Notes under the pieces: model-generated | Seen by the model: the letters and a program-made list of their open reading frames with translations, nothing else | Database searches by the model: none | Told to the model about the DNA's origin: nothing | Translations under genes and position numbers: made by a program | Source of the DNA: Reticulitermes lucifugus | Taxonomy: Eukaryota > Arthropoda > Insecta > Blattodea > Rhinotermitidae | Assembly: GCA_026260175.1 (NCBI GenBank) | Contig: JAKCWW010000573.1 | Location: 34,888-98,887, forward strand | Direction: 5' to 3' | DNA length: 64,000 nucleotides | Shown here: positions 12,411 through 23,022 of the stretch, one piece after another | Numbering within the stretch: position 1 is the stretch's first letter | Layout: each line of letters opens with the position of its first letter

Positions 12411-12464
12411 CGGCGTAAGTTTCCAGTCAGTTGGTACTACGTTATTAAGCTACCGAAAAAATAA

Positions 12465-12770
12465 CATAGGATAGCGTAGCCGGTGTCGTAACTAGGCTAC
12501 GGGCTGGACAACTGAGAAGGATTCATGGTTCGATACCCTGCAGATGCAAGAGATTTTCTCTTCTCCAAAGCATCCAGATCGGCCGTAGGACGCACACAGC
12601 CTCGTATTCAACGGATTCCGGGGGCTCGTTCCTTTAGGAGTAAAGTGGCCGGGGCGTGAAGCTCAGCACTTACCTCCATGTAGTGCCGAGGCTAAGAATG
12701 AGTGTAGCTATGCACGCAGTCATCCATATTCCTTCACAGTGTGCACAGACAGCTTTACTTTACCACACTT
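12465..12770 (+). mobile_element. tRNA-derived SINE, family B, near full length
   Basis: tRNA-like head with A-box region near 12485-12500 and B box GGTTCGATACC at 12527-12537. The body word ccaaagcatccagatcggcc, a GC-rich ccgggggctcg/agtaaagtggccggggcg block and the tacctccatgtagtgccgag 3' landmark follow. Sits 55 bases after another family-B copy in the same orientation. Confidence 0.7.
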
Positions 12771-13539
12771 CCTGTCCGAGTTTAGGTTGACATCTGAAGA
12801 ATGAAGCATTTAACGTTTTGAAGTACTGTAGACTGTGGAACGCTTCGCCTGTAAGTCACAAGACGTTCCGCCACTGCCGCCCCTGACAAACTGCATTTCA
12901 TAGTTTTCTTTATTCTTTTTATTTACTCCCGTGCTTTTCTTTTCCCTTTCATTTTTTTTCCGGCTGCCGTTAAGCGCCTCAGACAGACTCTAATAAAACT
13001 AAGAATAGCTTACAAGTTAACGATAAGGTCTTATGTATCTTTTTAACAGACTTTGTTGAGGACATTTGGGCCCGTTTTTCTTTTCTTGTTTAGTTATTTC
13101 TTCTCAGACAGCTAAAACGACAATATTCTTTACATACTTTTTACAGAATGCTGGCATGATTTATGGGTTCAATTTTAGTGGTGTTACAGCTTCCTAACGA
13201 GATATGGTGTCTCGTAATTTATTGACCTGTGAAAAGTTAGGGAGCTGTTCAGAAAATTTGTGGCCTAGTCTGATATCAAAATCTGAAGTATTATTCTCTC
13301 CTGATCAAATCAGAGAACAGCGGAAATGAGCGTAAATTTATAGCATCGCATTTCTAATGCAAAGCATTTTGTTTTGCAAGACACTGTTTCGGATCGTCTA
13401 TTTTGGCACCTAGTTACATAGCCGTGTATTTACGTTACTACCAGACGGCCCTTCCCCAGCTTAACGATGACTAACAACACTATGTTTGTACTCATTTGCT
13501 TCATCATATAGATTTAAATAGCCGTCTGGTTTTATCCTT

Positions 13540-13760
13540 CGCCGTTTCTTTCCTTGATGGCTTTGTGCCTTTCCTTGTTGGCTGCGTGTCTTTCGTTATT
13601 GGTTCTGTGTTTGTCTAACTGATTCTGCCTTTCATTATTTGTGCTTTATATTCCCTTGTTGGTTTTGTTTTGTCATTCGATGCAGGTTCTGTGCCTGTAT
13701 TTATTGTTTCTGTGCCGTTTGTTAGTGGTTCGTTTTCGTAACTGGTTCTGTTTTTCGTTT
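13540..13760. repeat. Degenerate ~27-base tandem array
   Basis: Eight or so loose copies of a unit like ggttctgtgcctttccttgtt follow one another. Spacing and sequence drift strongly. Confidence 0.6.
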
Positions 13761-13764
13761 TGGC

Positions 13765-13789
13765 TTCTACTTCTTTCGAAGAAGTAGAA
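13765..13789. repeat. Perfect 11-base-arm hairpin
   Basis: ttctacttctt / aagaagtagaa with a 3-base loop, right at the end of the degenerate array. Confidence 0.7.
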
Positions 13790-14489
13790 CTACGTTCGGA
13801 TTGAAGAGTTTCAAAATGTGACTTAAGTTCGCCATGTCCTTCCGTCCGTCTTCACCTATGCAACAACTCGAGAATCGCTGAACGTATTTTCATGTAATTT
13901 GACACTGGGGTGTGATACGAGTACTAAAATTGGTGGACACATTTCACGTTTGGTTTTAAAATAAGGGTGCTTTACATAAAGACGTTTCTGTGAGTGTCCG
14001 GGGGTGGGGCTTAGATCCACGTAGTGGGCCCAGAAGAGCAGCTTTTATATTTTACCCGACGACGTAAGCAGAACCGAGCTTCATCGTAGTTTCTTCCGTG
14101 TCACCGCGGATACAGTAGAAGAGTGAACATTATGTTCTGGTGACATGGCAGTGGAAGAAATTGTCACTCGATTTAATGTTTAATTGAATATTCGAAGATA
14201 TGCATGGGAGGGAGTGTGGCAGTATACTCAGTTTCGGTATTTTTCACTTCTCACTCTTTTCTGAATAGGCGTATTTTACAGAAGTCGCCATGTAGTGCAT
14301 AATCGCAGTTTCGCAGAACAGGTTTACTAGAGCAAAAGAGAACCCACGATCAAGTACAACGTCAACGTTTCTGATCGCTAAAACTTGCTAACATATCAGG
14401 CGTAATTCATTACAAAGCAGTCTGACGTACATGTGGTAAAAATGCATTTCTCGTGTAAAAATAAGAAACATACGAGTACGTCGTCTAAA

Positions 14490-14556
14490 AACTGAAGCTG
14501 AAGGTAAATCTTCTTCTTCCTCCTCCTCCTCTTCTCCTTCTTATTCTCCACTCCCT
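14490..14556. repeat. CTT/CCT-rich simple repeat
   Basis: ttcttcttcctcctcctcct-type run. On the minus strand it follows the LINE C-terminus directly, so it may be the expanded tail of that LINE. Confidence 0.6.
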
Positions 14557-14709
14557 TTGTTCCTGTGTGGAACATAGGGCCTTCGTGAAGCTCTGCCATG
14601 TGGTTCTATGTAAGGCTAGTCCTTTCGCCTCTTTCCAGCTCATTCCAACCTTCTGCAGTTCTCTTTCTATTGTTCTTTTCCAGGTTCTTGGTCTACCCCT
14701 CTTGTGCCC
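14557..14709 (-). pseudogene. LINE polyprotein C-terminal fragment
   Basis: Read on the minus strand, the frame gives KRGRPRTWKRTIERELQKVG, then MSWKEAKGLALHRTTWQSF, then TKALCSTQEQREW. This is the typical C-terminal end of several LINE clades (KRGRP.xTW...E...G.xW...A.xR..W...V..LCxT). No RT domain remains. The frame is open for its full visible length, and then runs into the GAA/GGA simple repeat. Clade not assigned. It differs from the RTE tail at 8715 and from the LINE at 39340. Confidence 0.75.
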
Positions 14710-14912
14710 TAAAGGTTTGAAGGTAAATTGTTTACGTGAATTTTAGGTTGCAGTTGCTTTCTTTTTGTGTCATTCAGTCATGTGGAGCTACGTAATAGTC
14801 TGAGACTGGCTCCGTGTGAGGTAGGCGCAGATATGTGAGGCTTAATTTCTCGCTCCAGTGTATTCTACCATTCAACAAAACTGTGGATTAACGCATTTAT
14901 TTTCCTTTTAAG

Positions 14913-14980
14913 GTAGTAATAATGATGATAGTAATAACACAACAACAATATTATTATTATTATTACTATTACTATTTTCA
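14913..14980. repeat. AAT/ATT-rich microsatellite
   Basis: gtaataatgatgatagtaat followed by a (TTA)n run with TAC variants. Confidence 0.8.
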
Positions 14981-17489
14981 ACTTGACTTATTACAGGTGT
15001 CATTTACTATTTTTACCCCGATTACTTACACAAAGAGGCTCCATTACATTCTAGGCATCAATGGAAGGATGATATTGATCTGGAACACAGAGAAATATTT
15101 TGTAAAGGTATTATCGTACTTGAAGCAGACTAGGGTGAGGTCCAGTGGCTTTTGTGATGCTGCCATTTAATAACTGGGCTCACACAGGAACATGGCTTTA
15201 TAAATGTTTGCTGCAAAATGAATAACGTACACCATGGCATTATAACCAGCGCTGTAGAAGAGAGACGTCGAGAACTTGATAGTCGCTCAGCTGATCAGTA
15301 CGATTCCTGTCTTTTGTAAAACTGGAGACTCATTACCGTCTTCTCAAGAGCCAACCACTGATCTATCCGAACCAGAGGAATCCGGGCGTATTTTGATTAT
15401 CGACATTGCTGCCGCCGCTGCTACTGCTGTTGTTTCTGTTGTGATGGTTGTTGTTGTTGTAGGGGTTGGCGGGTTCTCGGAAACTGATGCGACTAAAGCA
15501 CTCTCAAATTCACGCGGTGTTGAAGGAGCGACTGCCTTGCAAACGGTTGGTCCTCGTCGGAAGGCCCAAGTGACTATAGCAGTTTAGCAATTACTGTGGT
15601 ATGTTTAATGCTGGTGTTAAGTTTGCACTCGTAAATCAGGTTTTATGGTCGTCATGTCCCCCCTTGGGGCCCATGAAGTCATCTGCTAGACCCTCAGATA
15701 TATCGTCCTGACTTTACTGCTACGACTGACATGCCACATACGTACCCCGGCAGAGTAGCCAGCATTGCTGTATTCTGTGATCTTTTGTGAAAGACGCGAC
15801 GCAATATAGAGGATGGCAGTAGCTCATCTGGTCAGGACAGTTCGGGAGGAGTATTGCCATGTTGACAAGAACCCTTCACGTGTCCCGTCTGCCCACTTGA
15901 ATTCCTTCCGCACTCTAGCACCCTGTCTATGTAGTATCAAAATTAATACCAGGTCTGTACCTCCGACCACGTACAGCTGCCACAAGTGCTAGCTTTCCTT
16001 CACGTCTTCCGACTACAGCTTTATGTATTTCTCATCCCCCCCTCTCATGCGTGCCACGTGCCCCACCTATCTCACCCTCCGTTATTTTATCGCCCTAATG
16101 GACCGATATATTGTAATATAAATGATGTGGGAATGAACGTAAGATTTATTTTACCACATACAACAATTGACTCGTAGTTTGGGAACTTATACGAAATTTT
16201 GCTCGTCTTTAAAGCCATCAGTGCAAGGCGGAATTACGAATTTACAGAAATGGAACGTAATGAATCATAATATTTCCGCATATTCCGGAAAGCATAGACT
16301 AAGTTGTACCTGACTGGGTTACGCAACTTACGCCACTAATACGACTAGTCTCGTTTATAAGGGAAAATGTTCGGAAGTATGAAGGTTATTCGAAAATTGA
16401 TGTACACGGTAAGTGCATTGAACAGATTCTGTACCGTCCGTTTCGTGTCTCTGAAACTCGTTGAATGTTCGCCCATAAAACTGTACCCTTTCGGTTGGTA
16501 AATCTAGTGGCAGTAGATAATTCAGCTGTGTTACATTATAGACGACGTTTAGAGCGATTTCTATCATCGCCACTAAAACGAAAAATATAAAAGCAGCTAC
16601 GCGTTACATTGTCTGCGCATGTGGTATAATACTGCAGATAGTTCGTGTATTTCCTGTATGCTAGCAACAGTTCAGGCGCACGCGCATAGCATAAGTTTAC
16701 GGACGATCGCGCGCCCAGACGCGCATGTATTTACTCGTTTACCCGATTTGAATGAATACTGAATTGGCTCTACAATGTTTTGGAAGAACGAACATCAAAT
16801 GTTATGAAAATCGCTCAGCTGTTCTCGAGTTATATGCGGGCAGACATCTCAACGACTGATAGCGATTTGAGCAGACGTGCAGCAGGGATATGAAATTGCA
16901 TAAAACGAGTAGGGTTTAAAGTCTTAAAATGACTGCCTAAAGTTCAGAGTAAAAGCAACTCGTTATATCGTGTAATTACGTAAAAGATACATTTTTCAGA
17001 CACTGGACACACTCGACCATAATACCGATGTTGTGAATATTGTCAGAAAAAGAGAAGATTGCGAAATCAGACTTACGAGTTGAAAGGCCTCTCAGAACGT
17101 TGTGCAGGTAATATCGTAACAGCCACTGCTATTTCCTTTCACTTTTATGTCTGCTGTGCCCCTGAAAATAAGGAAGGGTTATGTTCGAACGTCGCTCTGC
17201 ATGTGTCGGGAGATGGGGAAATAATCGTATTCGGTCAGAGGAGAACTGCAAATCCGTCAGACGAGCTGTAAATGAAATCAGTAGCGGTTTGTTGATCAGA
17301 CTGCCTGTGGTATACATTATGACGTGTCCATCACAAACTCAGACATTTCGTCTGCAAGCGATTAGTCATTGCTGGAGTGTTTCCAGTCTGGTTGATGTCC
17401 TCAGTCATAAGATCCGTATTAATTTCACGTTGTATTCACCGTGCATTTTGTTAACTAATTAAAAGTTTTATTAGACCAACGTATGCACT
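14981..17489. other. Non-coding stretch
   Basis: Nothing recognised except a GTT-rich low-complexity run at about 15418-15465 and a weak tRNA-like A-box word (gtagctcatctggtcag) near 15809. Confidence 0.5.
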
Positions 17490-17524
17490 ATATTCTTATA
17501 ACCAAGTCAATCACCCCTACATAT

Positions 17525-17552
17525 GTTTCGGCCTATAACAGGCCATCTTCAG
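17525..17552 (-). ncRNA. Hammerhead-like core motif (Penelope-type)
   Basis: On the minus strand: CTGAAGA, T, then GGCCT/AGGCC hairpin with a 5-base loop, then GAAAC. The flank catatg is shared with the element at 1-236. Function not shown; the extra T between core and stem departs from the textbook hammerhead. Confidence 0.4.
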
Positions 17553-17692
17553 GGGGTCAAAGTTTTTTAACATAGACTTTACATCTGTTGTTCAATTTTC
17601 AAAAAGTTAGTACATCCACATAAAAGTAAAATAAACCTTCGTTCCCAATGGATTTAGGTATTATTTCTTTCAGCTGTAAAATCCTAGGGAAT

Positions 17693-17753
17693 GTGTTTAC
17701 ATAAAAGGTTAAAATTACATATCTGTTGTTATGTAAACCTTTTATGTAAACAC
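17693..17753. repeat. 18-base inverted repeat
   Basis: gtgtttacataaaaggtt and its reverse complement flank about 23 bases. It lies just before the mariner fragment. Confidence 0.7.
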
Positions 17754-17770
17754 CACCACCAAACTGCCAA

Positions 17771-17983
17771 GATCTTGCAACCTCAGATTTCTACCTCTTT
17801 GGAGCCCTGCATGGAAAAGGGTTTGGGAGTGAAGACGAGGTTACTGAAGTGAAGAAGTGGATGTGAGTGCAAAATTCAAACTGGTACACGAAGGGGATAG
17901 ATGCTCTTGTTTCCCGCTGGTGCAAGGCTGTTGAAGTTGATGGAGAATATGCAGAAAAATTAGATGTGTATACATCCATCTAG
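17771..17983 (+). pseudogene. Mariner transposase C-terminal fragment
   Basis: The frame reads DLATSDFYLFGALHGKGFGS, then EDEVTEVKKWM, a TGA, then YTKGIDALVSRWCKAVEVDG and EYAEKL, ending TAG at 17981-17983. This is the end of a mariner-family DD34D transposase. The D of DLATSD is the third catalytic aspartate and is kept. The first two aspartates and the whole DNA-binding domain are missing. There is one in-frame stop (TGA after KKWM). The AT-rich tail to about 18060 may hold the element's 3' untranslated region and terminal repeat. It abuts the inverted structure at 18063. A dead fragment. Confidence 0.85.
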
Positions 17984-18062
17984 TTATCCTATGTGTGTAT
18001 TCAAAGAACTGTATAATAAGTTATTGTCAATAAAAAATGTGTCGCAAAACCTTTTTGGCCTT

Positions 18063-18667
18063 CGTATAATAAATACAGTTAAAATTTTCTCTTGTAAAAT
18101 AACGCATTAGAAAGTACGTAGGAGGGTCTCATGTGTTTTATACGCGTCACTACCCCTCGCATCATAAATTTATAGTCGCATTCATCTCTGAACGGTGTGA
18201 TATACTATTGTAATATGATTTTCGTATGAGCATTCCACCGTGTGTTCTGTGAATGGGATCTGTTTTCTGGCGTTATGTTCGCGCAATTGTGCGCCTTCTG
18301 GTAGGTAATCTTTTAATTCCTGACGGGTGCTAGCTGTGCTCGTGTTTAACTTTCTCGCTACATAGTACACATACGCACAGCTAGTGTCCGTCAGAAATTA
18401 AGGGATCAACTAAAACTAACAGCGCAGAATTACGCAAACATAACGACAGAAAACAGATCCCATCCAAAGAGTACGTGTTGAAAATCTCATACGAAATGAA
18501 CATTACGCCAGTATACCACACAGCAGGGAGATGAATGCGACTATAACGTTATGATGCGAGGGTTAATAACCACGAGTATACAAAACATTAGATTCTCCTA
18601 CGTAATTTGTAATGCATTATTTTACAAGAGACTATTTTTAACTCTGTTTATTAGACGTATTTGTAAT
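18063..18667. mobile_element. Two retroelement 3' ends in inverted orientation
   Basis: Left arm 18063-18342 and right arm 18374-18667 are diverged reverse complements separated by about 31 bases. Both arms keep the same short reading frame: the minus-strand left arm reads LREHNARKQIPFTEHTVECS then YENHITIVYHTVQR and stop; the plus-strand right arm reads LRKHNDRKQIPSKEYVLKIS then YEMNITPVYHTAGR and stop. Non-coding sequence follows the stop in both. Two copies of one element's coding end plus 3' region thus face away from each other. The hammerhead-like motif at 18720 follows the right copy, which suggests a Penelope-like origin (inference). The left copy ends where the mariner fragment begins. 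Confidence 0.7.
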
Positions 18668-18719
18668 CAACGGAATGTACAGCAGTATACGTTCGTACTC
18701 GTATACTTTCATATACTAC

Positions 18720-18749
18720 CTGATGATGGCAGCACACTCTGGCCGAAAC
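18720..18749 (+). ncRNA. Hammerhead-like core motif (Penelope-type)
   Basis: CTGATGA, T, GGC...GCC hairpin, GAAAC. About 50 bases downstream of the right arm of the inverted retroelement pair. Confidence 0.4.
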
Positions 18750-18759
18750 ATGTACCAGC

Positions 18760-20889
18760 AACACAGCAAAGGTAAAAACCTGAAGAACAATTTTGTTCCG
18801 GTAGAATAATTAATGCATTTGCAATTTTATAGCACAAGGGATAAGTATTGAGTTGGAATGAGCGTAGTTGTTTCCTAAGATTTGTGCCGCGACAGTTAAA
18901 ACGCGAAGCGTTAGCCAGTGAGGGAAGGAATGGCTGTGTTAGCAATGCACAGTGTATACGTACTAGTAAGAGACTTGGGGGCGTGTGTGTGTGTCAACAG
19001 TATCCCATTCGATGTGTTTTGACGCTAGTCCCTTCGAGTTCAGACACTGGCCTGGCCGCATCATTCCAACAGTATTGGAAGGTGTCTCGTTTCTTTGTGG
19101 TGTGAGCTTGCCATACAGCCAATAGCAACAGGCGTAGGTTACTCCCGTCACAGTGTTTGTAGCGTTATCGGCATCACGACAAAGCGTTGTGACCAATTGG
19201 CAATGCGTGGATCATCAAACGTGGAGTTCTCGAGTCGGAGAAGAAAATTGGCCTTTGCCTTGTGACAGAAAAGCCTAAAATATAAGTCCCGCTAACAGGA
19301 TTTTAACGCACGTTTACAGCATATGGCGTGCGGATAATTCTACATTTCATATAGACCCGTTATGAAGTCACTAAATGTTATGCATTTGTCAGCAATATCA
19401 GTGTAACTTGTCCGTTTTTGTGTTGCAGTTAATTGGTTGTTGCATCGACCGCCATCAGAACTTCGTTGGTTGGATTATGGACTCATAACATTTCTACTCG
19501 AAAACTCTTGGCTCCTCGTACTGCGAAACTGCAATTTTCACACATGTTAGCGCATTTAGTCCCAACGAAGTATGGTGGATAATAATGACTGTAAAGTTAT
19601 GTATCAACTTGAATAACATGCTGTGAAATGTACACTGTAATTAGACCTGTATATGAAGTTTACACACGCAAAAATGTTAGAAATATCTCTTCGTTTTTAA
19701 TGTGCAAGAGCAGAGAACTATGCTGTGCTTTGGGGTACAGAGTTCTCAAATGCGGTTTTCATTATTTTACAACATTCGCAATTCCTAATGCCTGCTACTC
19801 GAATTTGTTTTTGACCGAGCCACCCAACAGATCCTTAAGACATACATTTTATGGACAACTTGTCTTTTTAGATGTCTTGAATTATTTATTGAACTCCATA
19901 AATATACTCTGTTATGAATGGGTTTGAATAAGAAGCCGAATTTTTGTCAGCAACTTCTAGTGAAGACCTCCCATACCGAATTTATACAAATTTTGTAAAA
20001 TTGTTTATGCGGTACATATACGTACATTGAAAAGTTACTCATGGCGTTGTGTACAGTAGACTTTGCATTCGGCAATTATCGATAGAAATGAAAAGAAACC
20101 AGGCCGAGTAACGCTATGGAAATAGTCTAACATCGAATTTCATAAGTCTGAACGTCGGTTTATTGTGTGAATTAAAGGGTTCATTTATGACTTTATGTAC
20201 AGTATGTTTTGTAATCGACCAGTATGACTAAATAACAAAATTGCCAACGAAAGTTATGAAAAGATCTCTTGCAGTGAATTCTACAGAGAAAACTCGAATT
20301 TTGGTGTACATTTACAAGAGGAAGTTTTTTATGACGATATGTAAAGTAGGCTTCATGTTCGGCCCGTTTGGCTTAAAAGTTAAAACGGCCGACTGTCCCA
20401 CTTGCGTCAGATTTTACCAGAATTTATTAACAGTTTGTGATACACATGAGAACGTTCAGTTATGACCTTATCAGAAGTAAGTTTTGTTACGGACTAGTAT
20501 CGCTAGAAATCCCGTTTGCCCGGGGAACTTGTGAATGTCGAATTAAAAAGACGTCGAACTACTTAGGCGCCGATAACTTCTTCAGTTAAGCAGGCATGAA
20601 AATAAGGCAGTTGTGCTGAGAACTGCTTTATACTGAAAAGAGAGACTTCGGGTCGGCTTTTTACCAACAGCTACAGTAATTTTATTTGTTACTAATAAGA
20701 TGTGAGAGAAGCGGATGGCGGGATTGTACTGTAACACGTTCATCTAAGCCAGTTAACAAATGCACTGCCTGTTCTCGTAAAATCGATGCAATGTTTTTCT
20801 TTCATCTCCACTTCCATGTCCAAATCGCATCTTCTCGTTATGTTTCTCAGCAACACGTTGCACCCCTGTTTCTGTTTTCTAGCTGTGTA
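18760..20889. other. Non-coding stretch
   Basis: No domain, RNA gene or clear repeat recognised on either strand. Confidence 0.5.
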
Positions 20890-20911
20890 GGGGAGAGGGG
20901 GATAGTTGGCA
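20890..20911. repeat. Left terminal inverted repeat
   Basis: Imperfect reverse complement of 23001-23022; the first nine bases are exact. Confidence 0.75.
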
Positions 20912-21840
20912 GAGTTTTCGCATTACAATTTTTCACATTTCCTCTGTATCTTTAAGTTGATGTAACGGCGTATATTGCTAGTAACACTCTTGTGCTACAA
21001 TCTGACCAACACAAATTTGACGCTGTTAATATGGAATAGGGAGGAGAGGCGTTTTCCCTGACATCTGCACGTGTGTCAACCTGCCCCGTAGATAGGGCAA
21101 GCTGGCATTTGGTAAAAATACGTGGAAAGTGAAGGTGCCAATTTTTCAAGAACTGAAAATAACAGACAAGATTAATATAATGTTTTATAATACACATGCG
21201 TCAGATACAGGTTCTATGCAACTCAAGATGTTGTTATGGTAATAAAATAGTTGAAACACAAGAAAAAATCGTCATCAGATGCAGCAAGTTTAAATTGAAA
21301 AAGAAGATTAGAAGGAGAGCTAACTCATTATGGCACTAGCCTACCACTAGCAACATACGTTTTCATTCTAAGTAATGTATTCCAGTGTCATCACACTGAC
21401 AATTTAATCAAACAAAGTCGAGACTGCCATCAGTGCATTCTTCATGTGCCTAGAACTTGCAACCTATGAACTGACTCTGCAATTCTGTCGATGCGCCAAG
21501 ACAACAAGAGGCAGGAAGTACCCTCGGAGTCTTCTTCGTCCGTGTCGACTAAAATTTTTTATTTTTTTTTTTTATTTTTTGCGTTTTTCTTTTGTGAATA
21601 TCTCTTTAGATATATGGCACATGATTCTCTTTCTTTTTTTAGTCCAATTTCTTCTGTCATTTCCTCCGAGCGGTGGTTGTACTCGCTGTCAAAGCATTTT
21701 TACAGGGGTAACAGTCAAAAGGGCAGTCGTTTTTGCATTCTTGCCCTTTTGGGTGCGGTTTAGGAAGGTTTCGAACGTCCTGTGGGGTAGCAGCATGTGT
21801 TGGTACTTCTGAAGTGGATGATGATGGTCCAGGAGAATCA

Positions 21841-22543
21841 TCAACATTGCAGGAAGTTTACTGTTGGTATTGTAAGCTGCTGCATCCACAGCAGGGGCAG
21901 CTCAATCTGTAACATAAGTTTCCATAAATTATTTTTCCTGAAAGGGTCAAATTCCAGAAACCTGGAACCTGCTTTGGTATTTGCAGGAAAAGGAGCCGCA
22001 TGCACATATGGGTGGATGACAAAAGGAATATCATATATTGTCATTGTTGTGCTCTGATAGTAATTTTGCAGGTATCACATCTGTTGACAGATCTGTCATG
22101 TGACTGGGGTTTATGACTGCAGTGTGGAGGGAAGTTGAGGATAGTCACGCTATTCTGCTTGCTGTAGTCTATTGCCTTTTTGGATAAATGCGAATGGTGG
22201 TTTACTAGTAAGAGAACTACTGGTCTCTCTTTCGAACGAATAGCATGTGTCACGAAATGTTTTACGTGTGTTACAAAATGCTCCTCATTCATCTACCCAG
22301 AATGATGACCTTGTGTTAAATGTGTGGAATGTACCCTGTTTTCAGTAACAGTGTTTGTGAGATGCTTTTAATGTCACCCTCTCTTACTCTTTTGCAGTAC
22401 CTTGCCAAGGTATGAAAAGGAATCTGAAAATTTTTCGCCGCGCTCGTTATTGACCTTCCATGTTTTCGCACAGCTCTCACAGCTAGTAGCAGCGCGTCAA
22501 GGCGTATGTTGCTCCTATCTGACCTCTTCTTGCAAGTATGCAT
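21841..22543 (-). pseudogene. Pogo-like transposase, broken
   Basis: Read on the minus strand from 22543. An N-terminal pipsqueak-type helix-turn-helix (RKHGRSITSAAKNFQIPFHT then LARYCKRVREG) stops at 22316. A DDE piece follows at once (22292-22041): KERPVVLLLVNHHSHLSKKA, then ILNFPPHCSHKPQSHDRSV. The C-terminal words MTIYDIPFVIHPY and PANTKAGSRF lie at 22044-21841 in another frame. In this family the second piece normally reads LLLDNH; here the catalytic D is V. The third D (in HDRSV) is kept. The CENP-B-type second DNA-binding half and the first catalytic aspartate are missing between 22316 and 22292, so the copy is internally deleted as well as point-mutated and frameshifted. Confidence 0.85.
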
Positions 22544-23000
22544 TATATATATAACTTATTAAAAGGGAGTGAAAAGGATCAGGGTGGTAAAAAATTAACC
22601 ACAAACTTACTGAACGAAAGCGGGGCAAGCTGACACACTGATCCAACAAGCCCCACGTTGCGTGTGCCGACCTGCCCCGTTGCCACTTTTTATGTTTTAG
22701 ACTGCATAATCTTCAACCACAATGGAAGTCTACAATTCTCCAATGGTAGCCAAAAGGAGGTACCATTTATTGGTTGCACAGTATCACATGTAGCTACAAC
22801 CAGACTTTAAACAAAGCATTTTATACAGCAGTTGAAAAATACTAAGGTGAAAAAAATAAAACACCAGACCACATAGCTCACAAGGCACTGATGCCTGCTG
22901 ACCGCTTTCTGGAAAAACTGTTGAAGAGTACAAAGTGCTAGGTGTTGCTATCCTGCGCTGTCACTGGGATTTATGGCCCTTGTGCCAACTTACCCCTGTA

Positions 23001-23022
23001 ACCAGCTAGCCCTCCTCTCCCC
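23001..23022. repeat. Right terminal inverted repeat
   Basis: Reverse complement partner of 20890-20911, ends cctctcccc before TA. Confidence 0.75.

Larger units (their letters stand above)
12771..14489. other. Non-coding stretch
   Basis: No gene recognised. Holds the degenerate tandem array at 13540-13760 and the hairpin at 13765-13789. Confidence 0.5.
20890..23022 (-). mobile_element. Pogo-like (Tc1/mariner superfamily) DNA transposon
   Basis: Flanked by TA on both sides (20888-20889, 23023-23024). Terminal inverted repeats start ggggagagggggatag at the left and, reverse complemented, ggggagaggagggctag at the right, with partial matching for about 20 bases. Subterminal words of the type ggggcaagctg(g/a)ca occur near both ends, in both orientations (about 21078-21110, 22621-22640, 22670-22688). 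The 2.1-kb body carries minus-strand transposase pieces. TA target, ends and transposase type agree with the pogo/Tigger group. The copy is internally deleted and inactive. Confidence 0.85.

Noticed and set aside
21552-21580. Poly-T run as a retroposon tail
   Set aside because: It lies inside the pogo-like element with no adjoining retroposon body or duplication.
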